Position numbers and translations under genes: made by a program
The notes under the pieces: model-generated
Database searches by the model: none
Seen by the model: only the letters and a program-made list of their open reading frames with translations
Told to the model about the DNA's origin: nothing
DNA from: Fragilaria crotonensis
Lineage: Eukaryota > Bacillariophyta > Fragilariophyceae > Fragilariales > Fragilariaceae
DNA: 64,000 nucleotides
Reading direction: 5' to 3'
Assembly (NCBI GenBank): GCA_022925895.1
Contig: JAKSYS010000003.1
Coordinates: 391,651 to 455,650 of the forward strand
Shown: piece by piece, positions 20,436-32,899 of the stretch
How the letters are laid out: every line of letters begins with the position of its first letter
Numbering within the stretch: position 1 is the first letter of the stretch

Positions 20436-22500
20436 ATTGGTCTGTTCGTGGTCTATTAGTTGCCGTGAAGCCTAGCGTAGCGTAGCGTTTGTCTGGTTGC
20501 GTGGTGCGTTTCTTTTATTTCAGCCACCCTTCTGACCCCCGACGTTCCCCAACGACAAACCTTGCAATCTCCGAGCGACCTGACCTTCCTGATCTCCGCT
20601 GTTCCGTCTGCCTTGCCTTTTACGGAACTTGGCAGAAAACAGGAAATACACGTTCTGACTTGTTTGATCGCCAGCTGCAAGAACGCTACACTACCATCCG
20701 CCACAGTCCAAGCAGCTTCTTCGTTTCCGTTCTTCAAATCAAAATCTTGCGCCAATAAGATGAACCACCTCAAGTCTCTGCCTTGATTTAGAATTGTGAT
20801 TCTGATGTCCTTGTTGTGGCTGTCGTGGACCAGAATCAAAAATGTTCGAGAGAAGCCGAGTGAGAAGAACGGAACACGATGGCAAGGGAAAACAGATAAC
20901 CGCCTGTTACCGACTTCTGGAAATACGACAATCTGATTGGACAGAAACAGCAGCATCAACAAATAAGTGCGCGGGCCGGCTCAACCATATGTAAAATAGA
21001 CGCCATCATCAAAAATGACAAAATGACACAGGATTCAACGGGTTACGTCTCGACCGAGTACCGAACGAGCTACACATCGAAACCATTGTCAATTTGCAGA
21101 ATCTGCGATGAAAAAGCCGCTTTCACCTTGTCACTTTATCGCGCAGCAAACATTTGCAACAGATAAGCGTTTCATGAACCTGACTTCCAGAAGATGATGA
21201 GTCGCTGGTTGAACCAAAGAGTGCTCCACCCACCTTTTGAAATGCCAATTACCATGTGTTGCCGAGGTGTGAAGACAACTTTTCTGAGTGACCCTTTCAC
21301 CATACAGTATAAGTACCAGTCATTGTTACAGCACTGGAGTACCAAGGAGTTTCGTCAGCGGAAGGAGCCTCAGTCGTCCAAGTGCACTATCCCAGAAGGC
21401 AAATTCGACGCGGTGGCAAAGGCGGTACTCCGAGTAGTATCCTTTTTTGAACTTGTCGTGACGTCGATAACGATGATAAGAACTACATGTACACAGGCGG
21501 AGTATGTATGCATACACAGTTTTTGTTTATATACATAGTAGCGTTTTAGTACCAGGTATGCCTTCGTCAGCTCCGTACGATGTACACTTTTATTATACCA
21601 GTACCAGGGTATAACATACACTGTGGCATTTGTACAAGTTCCACGTCTGTCACAGAAGATCCCCCTCTGGATTCTTGCATACACTACAGTACTCGAGTAC
21701 CGTAGCGTAGTTAAAGTTCCGAACACGCTCCATGTTTAGGTTATGCTCATGTTATGCTGTTATGCTCTCTCAATTAAAGACTACAGTACGGTACGTACTC
21801 GGAGTACAAGTACCTTGGAGCTTGGAGCTATTCGTAGCTCTTGATACAATACGTCGTATTTCTATGAGACATACTCCGAGTAGCCTATATGCATCTATGC
21901 ACATCCTGGTATCCTGGAGTCTGGAGTACAAGTATGCGAATTGAGAACGGTAGTACCAGGTACTTGCATCGCAAGAGTAGTATGCTGTATGCATACACAA
22001 AGATCGTAATGAGCTATGTGCTGTCTACTATGATACGAATACACCGAGTGGTACTATTCTACTTGCAGTAGAAATGTTCGATAATTTATCACCTCTCGCT
22101 CCATGATAAAGAGAAAATGAATCGTGAGGGGGTACAAGCGTACAGTACAAGTACCTCTGGAAAGGTCCGGCCAAGCACCTCTGCTTGGTATTCCTAGAAT
22201 GTAGAAGCTACGAGAAGAAACGTGATTTTACCGGACCTCTCTGGTACTCCAGATCTCCAGTACTACAGTACTAGTAGCTAGAGTACTAGATGTCGTATTT
22301 ACGGATGCTGACAAAAGTTTGTATGTACTACACGTACAGTGAAGTACCAGGTCCTTGGGATTTGTCTTACTCGTTCTATCATACCGGTACTGTAATACCG
22401 GGGTAGATGTGCTCCGAGCTCTCCTGTAGACTGTACAGCTGTACTTGTAATGGACCACCGGTAGTACTTTCTTGGATGCTACTACAGTACCATACACAAT
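20436..22500. other. Intergenic/repeat-rich region upstream of CCCH gene
   Basis: 20436-21000 probably carries the promoter and 5' UTR of the CCCH gene; overlapping ORFs on both strands there are not convincing. From 21300 to 22500 the DNA is dense in GTAC palindromes, and it contains the small inverted-repeat element at 22164-22238. Confidence 0.5.
22164..22238. repeat. Small 75-bp inverted-repeat element with GGTCCGG ends
   Basis: The left end is aggtccgg (22164-22171) and the right end is its exact complement ccggacct (22231-22238). The inner right side (22218-22237) carries the fourth copy of the dispersed 20-nt motif, reading GGTCCGGTAAAATCACGTTT on the minus strand. This looks like a tiny MITE-type element or its remnant. 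Confidence 0.55.
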
Positions 22501-24315
22501 TTTATCGCCAGATGAACAACCATTCCTGAACCTCCAGAATTCACTCCAGCTCTATAGTGGTTGGTCTTAGTGCACTGTTCAGATGTAAGTGCAGTTCGAT
22601 GTACTTTTTGGAGTCTGGAGTATTATTAGCTACCAAGCGCATGAATCGCGGTCCCGGCAGGCCGCGGTCACTTCCAATCACTTTTCGGCCCATCACTGGT
22701 CATGGGCAATATGCAGATTTTGTATATGTGAAGAAATGACTTCAGTGACACCCATGCAAGTGCAAAATTGGATATGCTTTAAGACTTTTGGAAAAATGGC
22801 AATCTTATCAACCGACGACCAACCAAACTTTTGTTGAAGATGAAATATGCTGGCTCAGATGAAGAAGTGCTCATGCCATTACTTTCCAAACAAAATGTCT
22901 CAATGGATGAATGGGAAAGGGAACCTGACCAAATCACAGTGCGGCCATGAGGTCATTTCACTCGTTTATACTTCAAGGTCTGCGAGGAGTGTTCTGACTT
23001 GTCAGACCGCCAGCAATGCAAGGGACCACTCAGACAGGATGAGTTTTATATGATGACATTGGCTTTTTTGAAAGCACCCCGCCCGTAGGAATTTTTTTGC
23101 GCATAAAAGGCTTTATCCAATGATTTTCCCTTTGGAAGTATCATTTAATTTAGCGAGTTGACGACTGTTGTAATATACTATTGAGGTTCGCAACCCAAGA
23201 GGACATGTGCCCTGACCAAAATCTCCTTTTCTCTATGGATACAAGAACATGCAAAATCTCATTTTGGAGCTGGGACTTCCACAAAATGGGACACCCTCAG
23301 AGAATTATGGTATACCCAGCAGTTCTACTAGACATTGCAGAGGTTGGAGAGGGGTTGGGATTGCGGCCATGAAGACCAGTGATGTCGGCATGACATAACA
23401 GTCAAGATTCAACGTGGTGGCAGTGGGCTTAACAATCACGCCCATGTTGCAAGTGTGATGCAAAAAAGATGAGAGTTATCACAGCTGAGGCTTGACTTTT
23501 CTTCGGGTTGTGGCAGAATCTGGCGCAAGCAAAGTCCGGGCAGGTCTTAGTAGAGGAGTATCCCAGCAATTGAAAAGTAGCTCCAGGTTTAGGTCATAGG
23601 AGGTCCACAAGAGTCGATTTCGAGAGCGGCTTGAACGCCTTGCATCCAGTTGTACGTCGTACTACTCTCCCTCGTCCGTCCCGTATTGATTGCAAGAAAA
23701 ATTGGGTGAAGGGTTGTCATCGAGTGTCTTCAATCATTTCCTCTCTGTAGGCTGATGGGATTTTCCACGCATTGGCAAGGCCGTTGTTGTCTCAGCCAAC
23801 TGACACTAATTAGAGAAATCTTGCGTACACTGTTGTACAGGTTTAGTATATGAAATTATGCAAATTCTATATGAGGCTATTTGAATAATTTTGCCGTTTG
23901 TCTGTTGTTTTCATATGCATGGTGTGCAAGACATTTCATTCTCTAAAGGCCATTAAAAGTGTGCTTTAGAATTTTCATGCTAACCTTCAATTTGGTGCTC
24001 CCCCCAGCTTTTATGAATGATCACATGGCAGTAACTCCCAATCCAAGACATGTTCTAACAAGGGTCATGAGCGGGGGTGTCCCTCTTTCAGTCCTGTTAT
24101 GCATAATTTGAATCATGACACTTTGGAAACTAAGAACTCTCAAATGAACATTCAAGTTAAAACAACAGTATTCAATGATATACACCAATTTGTTTGTTTC
24201 ATTGCGTAGTCCATGAGGAATATGATTATGTTTCACTGAAATGCCAGACATTTCTCTATTCATTCTTATTTATAGCAATAAATACCGGATTACCGGACAG
24301 AGAGAGTATCGGACA
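22501..24315. other. Region without recognisable genes
   Basis: The stretch is moderately AT-rich and broken in all frames. No conserved domain was found by reading the translations. It is probably decayed transposon sequence adjoining the copia fragments to the right. Confidence 0.45.
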
Positions 24316-24884
24316 TCATCCCAGTTGCTTCCTTGATCTTGTGGACCAGCCCTTTTTGGGTAGGCTCAACATTTCATTCAGCAAAGAATTCCTACTGAAA
24401 TTGATGCCAAGAAATTCAGTGAATGTGCACTCTCGCGTGAAGCTCAAATTCTTTGGCTTCCAAGTTGGAGCAAAGCTTGTCAAGATCACCTTCGTTGCGG
24501 TAAGCAATACCTTAATCATCAATTTTGAAAATGACCACTAAGTTGTCCTTTGAAGAGTAAACAGGGGTCATTAGCGCAGGCCTTAAAGCCTTCTTCACGT
24601 AGAACCTTTGACAGGAGCAAGGTCCAATGTCTTGGCACAGCCATAAATCTATGCGAGACCTGGATGCAGGTGGTGTGGCTCTTTACAGGCAGTGTGGAAT
24701 CCAAACGGCAAATGGATCCAGAAGGGATCCAAAAGGGCTTCTTGAATGAATGCGCTGCTGAAGCCAATGGTGCAGGTTTTCCAATTAATGAGAGCATAAG
24801 AAGGAACAACCAAACAGCACTCCTAACCACAAATGAGCCAAAAATCTCCTGAGCATTTTCTTGGAGATTGCCGAGCTTGTACAC
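24316..24884 (-). pseudogene. Copia reverse transcriptase fragment
   Basis: Minus-strand reading gives AVPRHWTLLLSKVLREEGFK followed by ACANDPCLLFK (about 24541-24640), which matches the copia RT block 'SPR.WN..L...L...GF..C..DPCL..'. After a frame change come the segments FTEFLGINFSRNSL and SLPKKG (about 24360-24420), the post-YVDD connection region. The expected YVDD box between them is not intact. This is a fragment of an element oriented opposite to the long one at 26.5-37.0 kb. Confidence 0.65.
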
Positions 24885-26259
24885 AGTAATGCGCTTTGTA
24901 CTTAGTGGTTGTTTTATCAGAAGTACTACTATGTTAACGGCAAAAGACCAAGGTATTCAGGAAAAATCAAGTCTTGGCTTTGGTGATTGGCCCTTCTTTC
25001 AAATGTCATTTTCTGCAATGATTGAATTTTATCATTTGCAGCCATCGTCCATTTTTGATGCTGTCGCGGTCATTCATTGCCTTGTTAAAGCTAAAAGTGT
25101 CAGGATAACTGACACTTGCCTACTAGTAGTAAGATGAAGGAGGTGGCAAGCGGCACTCAGCAACCTCATTGTTGTAGAGCCATTTGATAGAGGTATCATT
25201 AATCTCAGTGTTGTAATAGTGTCCTTGTATCCAAGATGGACAGGAGCCGAATGTGGATTGCATTGTCTTGATGAGCTGGAGTCAAATGACATGGAACATG
25301 TGGTCATCCTCAACTTCCTCCTTCACTAGTATGCTCATGAGACTGGGGTCAAGAGGAGAGAGATGGAATTTGGTAGTGGTGAGATGGTTTGTTCTATCAT
25401 ACTTCTTGTCATACAGGACGAGCTGCTGGGAACTAAGAGTCCTGGTGGTCACGACGGTGTAGCGGGAGTGACCCTTGATGACATTCGTCATCACGGAAGA
25501 GCGAGTTCTCAGGATCGGGGAGATAGGAAATGGTATCCATCCCGCAATCAGTGCGATAGTCCCAGACATGATTTTGAAATTTGACAAAGCTGTTGGCTTG
25601 CTTGAAAAGAGTCATCATGCCTGTACAACAAAAGTTACACCCCGTATGGGAGGCGGAGGCATGGATAGGCTGGGCGGAGTTGGTTTGGAGACGTGAGGTC
25701 CTCATTGGCGGCGCTCGGATCACCAACCCAACCGTGTGTTGGCTTGCCGCCAGTCCAAACGAACCCATCATCCATAGAAAGGGAAGCAATGTTGCCCATG
25801 ATGGGCTTACTTTACAGGCAGCAGCGATAGGGCCGGGTACAGGTGGCGTCGGAGACGCAGTGCGGGGCGGGAGTTGGTGTCAGAGACATCACCTTGTTGG
25901 AGAGAATGGGAAGAAAAGTATAGAAAGATCGTAAATTGCTGGCTACTAAGCATGGTGTGCTTTTAGATGGAAAATAGGATAGCCTCATTGGAAACTAGGG
26001 CGCTTGGAGAGACTTCTTGCTTGGTTCTTGGCTCGTAAGCGGCGCCGGTAGATACTAGTCAACAACGTTGCCATAGGGCTGTAAGGAAGGATGAGGGGGT
26101 TAGCCAATTCATTGGGCAAAATACCCACCACATGACTTTCACAGGAGATGATAATCAAGCAAGTGGTAGAAATTACTAGTATGCAGTACGATACAAAAAG
26201 AACGTTCACAGAATTATTGGCTTTGAGCAAGCATTCTGGCATGTCAAATGTATCAAAGA
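24885..26259. other. Decayed repeat region between copia fragments
   Basis: Short ORFs on both strands show no secure family. A minus-strand reading around 25650-25790 (DGFVWTGGKPTHGWVGD) has a faint look of retroelement protein but is not assignable. Confidence 0.4.
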
Positions 26260-26390
26260 TAAACTTGTCAGCCAAACATGTCAAAGTCATTTGAGCTGTT
26301 CGTTCAAAATCACTTAGACACCGGGCAATACTTGGAAGCGTGCTTCTCATTTATGTGGATGACCTCACAGTAGTAGCTAGCATAGTAGTG
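26260..26390 (+). pseudogene. Copia RT catalytic-box remnant (YVDD)
   Basis: The plus strand reads AILGSVLLIYVDDLTVVAS at about 26325-26384, the RT active-site block, then a stop. Upstream sequence is out of frame. It lies just outside the left terminal repeat of the long element, in the same strand sense, so it belongs to yet another copia insertion. Confidence 0.6.
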
Positions 26391-26516
26391 GACTGATGCT
26401 GGAATTGTATTTCCAGTGCAGCATAGGCTTCAATTCTGGTGCTCCCAGAGTCCCTGCAACTAATGCTGGCGGGAGTCACGGCAACCAGCAGCGTGATAAT
26501 GCTTTCTTCCTAGCGG

Positions 26517-26729
26517 GAGAGCACAATATCGCGCATGTGTTGGTGGTGCCTAGATACATGTACCAGTACAACAGTACATGCTGGGATAAAAGTTAAGGAG
26601 GGCTCACAATTTCCGTTTTAGTCAACTTCACTAAGTCCATCTAGTACAACATGCCAAAACATACATTGTCAATAGTCCTGCAATCGCTACGATACATGAT
26701 TCCTAGCGCTGCTGGGTGGCTCAAATCAA
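26517..26729 (+). repeat. Left terminal repeat (LTR) of the copia element
   Basis: It shares with 36813-37025 the blocks gagagcacaatatcg, ccagtacaacagta, taaggagggctcacaatttc, cactaagtccatct and gctgggtggctcaaatcaa. Small indels separate the copies. True LTR ends (TG..CA) are not sharply visible, so the limits given are those of visible similarity. Confidence 0.75.
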
Positions 26730-27337
26730 TTTATCAGACCCAGATATGCTGTTGAGCAATGATGGTAAGGGCATGTTGTGGGACAAAATTGCCTCACCCT
26801 TCTGTTTGAAAGGCAGCATGTGCTGACGAGCACAAAAAGGCGTTGCTCCCGACTATGCGTCTGTTCTTCCGTACTACTGATGGCCCATTGGGCTGCGTAC
26901 ACGCATGGCTTAACGGGCCACATTGTAGTGAGAAAGCGGAATCATCCCTCGAGATTGGTACCGAGGTGTAGCAATGAGATCATTTCGACGTGAGTCGAGA
27001 CAAAGTCTTGAAACCAGGCATTTCATCATTCGAAATGCACAGTTGCTCCCGGAACCCATGTTAAACTGTTCTAGGAAAAATGTCACAGTGCTCATTGATG
27101 AACAGAACCATGGGTACAGTGGCACCACCCTAGCATGTTAAAAAGAAGGATAACAAGTGTTATTGGTTGACAATGACCATTATTTTTTTGTGGTCTTGAA
27201 ATGACTGATTTCAAGGCATGACAAATGACTTTCAATGACCTTTGGATCACAAATAGATGATATCTTGCTTGTCAAAAGTGCAATCACATTCTGGCATTCT
27301 CACCTTACTTTTTCTAAATTGGTTTGCTCACTGAACA

Positions 27338-28320
27338 ATGGCTGCTGTTGCCAACACCGCTTGTACCGCCTTCACTAATGGCTGCCCTTGTTCGCATTGG
27401 CATCATCGCTGCAACGCGTGCTGCCATTCTTGTCGAGAAAGGGTTCCAGACAATCTTGGACCTTGCCACGGTCCAGGACGAAGACTTGGACAAGTTGCCA
27501 AAGCATGTCGAAGCGTGGCGCAACCCAGCTGCGGCTCCTGGCGCTCAGGTCCGAATCCCCTTCGTGTCCTTTTCCAAGTTGAAGGCCACGCGTTCTGGGT
27601 GCTCGCGCAACGTAGTATTGGAGTTGACGCGCCTTTGGCCACCGACTTCACTGATGACGTTATTGCCGAGGTACTTACAAGGATGAAAGCTGACAAGGAC
27701 TATAAAAGGGCCACGGAGGATACAGATATCACAAAGCCACCAGCAAAGTTAACTGTCCTGGTCAAGTGGACCAAGTTTTGGGAGCTTTTTACGACTATTT
27801 GGGTCATATCAACAAGGGTGCCGCTTTGACTCTACTGACGTATCTGGTGATCAGGGATCACAAGGTCGTGACTCCGGAGTTACTTGCAGCTGACTATGCA
27901 TCCACTCAGGAGCGGTTGTTTGACACAACAGCGCTTAGCTAGTAGAGCCCACTTTGAGTTGGACAATCGCACTCTGTACGATGAGTTCAAGCCTTTGATA
28001 GTGGACGGACCGGGTTGGAGTTTCATCACGGTACGTCCTCAGCTAAGCTCACACGCAAGCAGCCAGCTTACGCTTCGATTGCAAGTTCAGCCTACCAAGA
28101 CCGTGCAAAAGGTTTTAGCTTTGCAAATTATGTCACTCTCTGCCCTGACAGCTCATATTGAGTTGATGGACTTGGATGAACCAGTGTCGGAGTCAAAGAA
28201 AGTTACTGACTTTCTAGAAGGCATTCGCGACGATTCAAAGCTCACGACCGGTAAGTCCATTGTCCTTGGCGACCCAGCAAAGTTGGGAAACGTGGAGGAA
28301 TGCCGGCAGTAATTGAGCTT
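27338..28320 (+). pseudogene. Copia gag pseudogene
   Basis: Coding sense switches frame along the gene. One frame has MAALVRIGIIAATRAAILVE followed by KGFQTILDLATVQDEDLDKL (27378-27500). The next has WVLAQRSIGVDAPLATDFTD (about 27600-27700) and KWTKFWEL (about 27770). Then a further frame has the segment HFELDNRTLYDEFKPLIVDG (27950-28010), and after another shift the C-terminal part. The matrix/capsid-like order is retained, but at least three frame changes and in-frame stops (around 27935) make it non-functional. Confidence 0.8.
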
Positions 28321-28738
28321 CATTGTCCAGGACATGGCTGCACAGAGTAAACGGAGCGGCATGGTGTTTCATCCGTGGCTAAGGATGGCTGCGGCATGAA
28401 AGGAAGGTTGCTTGTTGACAAGGTCAAAGGCGGGAGTTATACGGATGAGCAGTTTCGGTCTTTGTCCGAAACGTTTCTAGAAGTTTCGCGATGAAGCGCA
28501 AAAGAAGAAAAAGGAAATAGCGGAGGGTACGCAAGGAAAAACGCAAGCTTGCATAAGCGAAATCCGAACAACGTGACAATGAGTGTGCGGAGGGTGACGA
28601 AACGACTGAACCAGCAGCGTTGGCTTCAGGGAGTACGTCAAATGCCAGCGCGCCATTCGGTCTGAACGGCAACAAGAACAAGAAACAGCAGTATGGAAGT
28701 GTATAATTCGATTTTTTTAATTCAAGTTGTATTATACT

Positions 28739-31700
28739 GTATTATACCATACTATACCACGTGGTATAATACAGCTGTTTTGATAGTAGCCTGTAGTCTA
28801 GTAGAGTACCCCAGTACTGCCAACACGGAATCAAGCCAGGTGGTGGGCCCGCCGCAGGTGGAAAATTTTGTTGAGTTTGGTGTAGGCACTTCTTGCAGAA
28901 CATCATGTCGGAATTTTTGTTTGGATGATGTTTGTTATGATGCTTTCACACATTTTCCAAGGCTGGCACTGTGTTGTAAGAATTGTAAGGGCAAAACATA
29001 GTTTTAGTAATGTTAAAGTCTCCTTCCATTTCTGTTGGCAGCTTGAAAACACTCATACATATTCACATCAAACTCATTCATTTGAGAGCCTTTGGCATTA
29101 TATTTTACTTATATGTCCAATGGAAGTTCGCAGTTCACAGTTCACAGTGTTGTTCCGGAGAGTATCCCCTGTTTTATTGAGATAATTGAGTTTGGCTCCT
29201 TGTTGATATGCATTGACCCTCCATAGAAGCATCAAGCTAACCAAAAGCTCTACTGTGATTCTTGCTTCTTGCACTTCAGTCAATTATCTTGTAGTCTTCC
29301 TCAGCATTATTGCAATCTTGGGCGTGTCTGTCTCTGACTCATCTCCTCTGAACCTGTAGGATTCAACGAAATGTTCACAAATTTTTTCCTATTCCTCATA
29401 TTTAGATTCACCTCTTATATTTATGTGCTTTTGTGCTGGTTGCAGATCTGCTGGAGGATGAAAACACTATCAGAATTGTGTATGCATGATGATACTCCTT
29501 GTCGTTCAAAACACCCGCATTCAGGAATTATTCACGGTCTTTTTCCGAGTAGTGATGACTATGACTACTGGGCCCCCTCGAGCAAGTAGTTAATCAACTA
29601 GTAATCAACTACCAGTGACTACCCCATGACTACCGGGACTTTGCGCCATGCACGAAATTTTGTTTCACCCAAATAGTGCCAAAATACTAGGCCATAACAA
29701 GATCACTGAAGCAACACTTTTCATGGTGGTCAAGAGTTATAACCCTGAAATTATTGCATTTGCTGCAACAACTATTTGATTCACAAAATTTGATGGCAAA
29801 CTGTATTCTGTTCAGCGCAGCGGGGCTCAATGAAGCTAGAGCTGCAGCCTGCAAAAATGGGTGGCAACTACTGCATTTGTGACAACATGCAAGAAAGTCA
29901 AGCATTTGGTTGTACTAGTCAGGCCTGGTCTACCATCGTCCAGCAAACAAGTAGATATGCATGGCAGCCTGCAAGACCTGTAAAAAGATTTTTTAATCAG
30001 GGCAAGCACAGGCATCTCCACCATGGCCATGCACTCCTACTCAAGGGCCAAATCACCAAATGGCGCAGCAAATGCTTTTTGAATCCAAAACGTTAGTAAC
30101 AATGCCAAGAGGGCATGAAGGCCAAGATGATGACTGCCCTTGCTGACTTTTCTGTGTCCAACATGCACGCATTCAAGGCTCTAGCCGGCAAGGGCTTCAA
30201 AAAGTCTATCCTCCAGACTGTCCATGACATTGATTGTGGTTGCATCCTCTGGGCACATTGATGTCAAAAACCTAATGCTGAGTTGCGTGCATCACTGGGT
30301 TGGGTTCAATTCTTATCAAAGCTGCCTCAGGATCCATGAGATGATTGACAAAGTCAGTGAACAGCAGGCAGTGGAGGCACTTGGAAGGACCAAAGAGCTG
30401 GCTTTCACCTCCTCTGGAGGAGTTTGAAGCTTTCCTTAAACAGTTTCAGCAGATGGCACAATCACTTGAGCAGATCAAGGCACCAACTTTACATGGTAGT
30501 AGCCTACTGAATGACATGCATAGGTGATTGAGTTGTGATACTATGACAACAACTCTTGAAAACTTGTAAAAACCTCCAAAACTTCACAATAAATGAAGTC
30601 ATAAACACTCACTGACCCAACACATGACTCATTTTTGTAGACCTATTATCAATATGTGTTAATGATGCTCTTACAGAATTGGCGCAACTTTTCTATTTCT
30701 TGAAATAACAGATACAATGAGATTTGTTGACCAATGAGTAGAATCTTGGTAGAAGTGCAGGATACTAGAGCCTTGAACTGCACACAACAACTCAAATGCT
30801 CGGTGTGCAGGTGTGCATGATGTGTGCAGAAATTAAAGGGAGATCACATCCTCCAATCATAAGTAAGCAACCTGACAAAGTCAAGTGAAGAATCCAGTAT
30901 CAATAGTCCAATGGGATTGTGATTTGACCTTGCACACAACAACTACTACATGAAACAAATGCAATAAGGAGTAACAACTGCTCAACAGGTTTTTGTCATG
31001 CAGTGCTACAAATGCTTGAGTCTATGATCAGATGCATAATAATGATTCTATCACAGAACATTTTCCAATGAATGTGATTCCTTAGGCTTCAAACTGGGGA
31101 CAAGCAACTGCCATTTTGCTTCACCTTGGACTGAAACCAAAATTTCTGACACGGACAAGAGTGACAACTGCTCAATGGGTCTTCATCATACAGAGGAACA
31201 AATGCCTGAGCATATTGTCAGATGCATGACAATGATTCTATCACCGCACTGTTTGCAATGAATGTGATTCCTAGGGCTTCAAACTGGGGACAACTTTCAT
31301 TTTGCCTTATCTTGGGCTGCAAATGCAATTCATGACAAGGACAGGAGTGACAACTGCTCAACAGGTTTTTGTCATGCAGTGCTACAAATGCTTGAGTCTC
31401 TGATAAGATGCATGATAATGATTCTATCACAGAACATTTTCCAATGAATGTGATTCCTTAGGCTTCAAACTGGGGACAAGCAACTATCATATTGCTTCAC
31501 CTTGGACTGCAGCCAAAATTCTGACACGGACAAGAGTGACAACTGCTCAATGGGTCTTCATCATGCAGAGAAACAAATGCCTGAGCATATTGTCAGATGC
31601 ATGACAATGATTCTATCACAGCACTGTTTGCAATGAATGTGATTCCTAGGGCTTCAAACTGGGGACAACTTTCATTTTGCCTTATCTTGGGCTGCAAATG

Positions 31701-32871
31701 CAATTCATGACAAGGACAGGAGTGACAACTGCTCAACAGGTTTTTGTCATGCAGTGCTACAAATGCTTGAGTCTCTGATAAGATGCATGATAATGATTCT
31801 ATCACAGAACATTTTCCAATGAATGTGATTCCTTAGGCTTCAAACTGGGGACAAGCAACTGCCATAATGCTTCATCTTGGACTGAAACCAAAATTTCTGA
31901 CACGGACAAGAGTGACAACTGCTCAATGGGTCTTCATCATGCAGAGAAACAAATGCCTGAGCATATTGTCAGATGCATGACAATGATTCTATCACCGCAC
32001 TGTTTGCAATGAATGTGATTCCTAGGGCTTCAAACTGGGGACAACTTTCATTTTGCCTTATCTTGGGCTGCAAATGCAATTCATGACAAGGACAGGAGTG
32101 ACAACTGCTCAACAGGTTTTTGTCATGCAGTGCTACAAATGCTTGAGTCTCTGATAAGATGCATGATAATGATTCTATCACAGAACATTTTCCAATGAAT
32201 GTGATTCCTTAGGCTTCAAACTGGGGACAAGCAACTGCCATTTTGCTTCACCTTGGACTGCAGCCAAAATTTCTGACACGGACAAGAGTGACAACTGCTC
32301 AATGGGTCTTCATCATACAGAGAAACAAATGCCTGAGCATATTGTCAGGTGCATGACAATGATTCTGTCACTGATCATTCTTTGATGAATATAACTTCTC
32401 AGTTACCAGCCACTTCGCGCTGATATGGGCAATTGTGCTACTTTTGAACTATCATGCCTCATATCAGCACCACAGCACCACAACCATCATCATCAGGTGT
32501 AAAGATAACAGGAATGGGACCTCCTTAATGTGTGTCTTTCTTATTGGCAACATTGTGCTTATTCTTCCCTGACTGGTGCAGGACTCCTCTGTTCTGCACA
32601 CCAACTACGAGTATACACTATACACAACACACCCGGTTCTCAGTAGTCACATTTTTGACTACTGATTGATTACCCCACAATGCTGGTAGTCAGTGGTCAT
32701 CAGCAGTCAGTCATAATCAGTTGTTATAATCAAGTTTTGACTCTATACTTGGCCCCGTGATTAGCAAACCCTGCCCGCATTACCATGAAACCCTAACCCT
32801 AAACACGATTCTAATTATACAATTATACAACACCCTCAAAAATGGAGTGGTATTATACCACGGTATAATAC
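28739..32871. mobile_element. Nested repeat-bearing insertion inside the copia element
   Basis: The gag remnant stops near 28690 and copia coding sense resumes near 32900. At each boundary sits a palindrome with the same arms: GTATTATACC..GGTATAATAC at 28739-28772 and at 32850-32871. Between them are about 4.1 kb with no recognised transposase but with a 375-bp tandem array (30968-32390). A short telomere-like string (ccctaaccctaaac, about 32789-32803) lies near the right end. It is probably a non-autonomous insertion; its class is unknown. Confidence 0.55.
30968..32390. repeat. Tandem array, about 3.8 copies of a 375-bp dimeric unit
   Basis: The phrase acaactgctcaacaggtttt starts at about 30974, 31349, 31724 and 32100 (period 375-376). 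A related half-unit phrase acaactgctcaatgggtctt falls between (about 31161, 31537, 31915, 32290). The full unit is thus an ancient dimer of two diverged halves of about 188 bp, each carrying a ttcaaactggggacaa block. Copies of the full unit are nearly identical, indicating recent amplification or homogenisation. Confidence 0.9.
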
Positions 32872-32899
32872 AATTTGTATTATACCCATACGAAACATA

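Noticed and set aside
20456-20962. 168-codon minus-strand ORF upstream of the CCCH gene
   Set aside because: Overlaps other open frames on the plus strand, has no domain or conserved pattern, and sits where the promoter and 5' UTR of the CCCH gene should be.
31218-32181. Three identical 70-codon minus-strand ORFs spaced 375 bp apart
   Set aside because: They are copies of the tandem repeat unit; each stays open only because the unit lacks a stop there. No start context or family similarity.
32789-32803. Telomere-like ccctaaccctaaac, and a similar string near 55650
   Set aside because: Only about two repeat units at each place; too short to be a chromosome end or clear interstitial telomere array.
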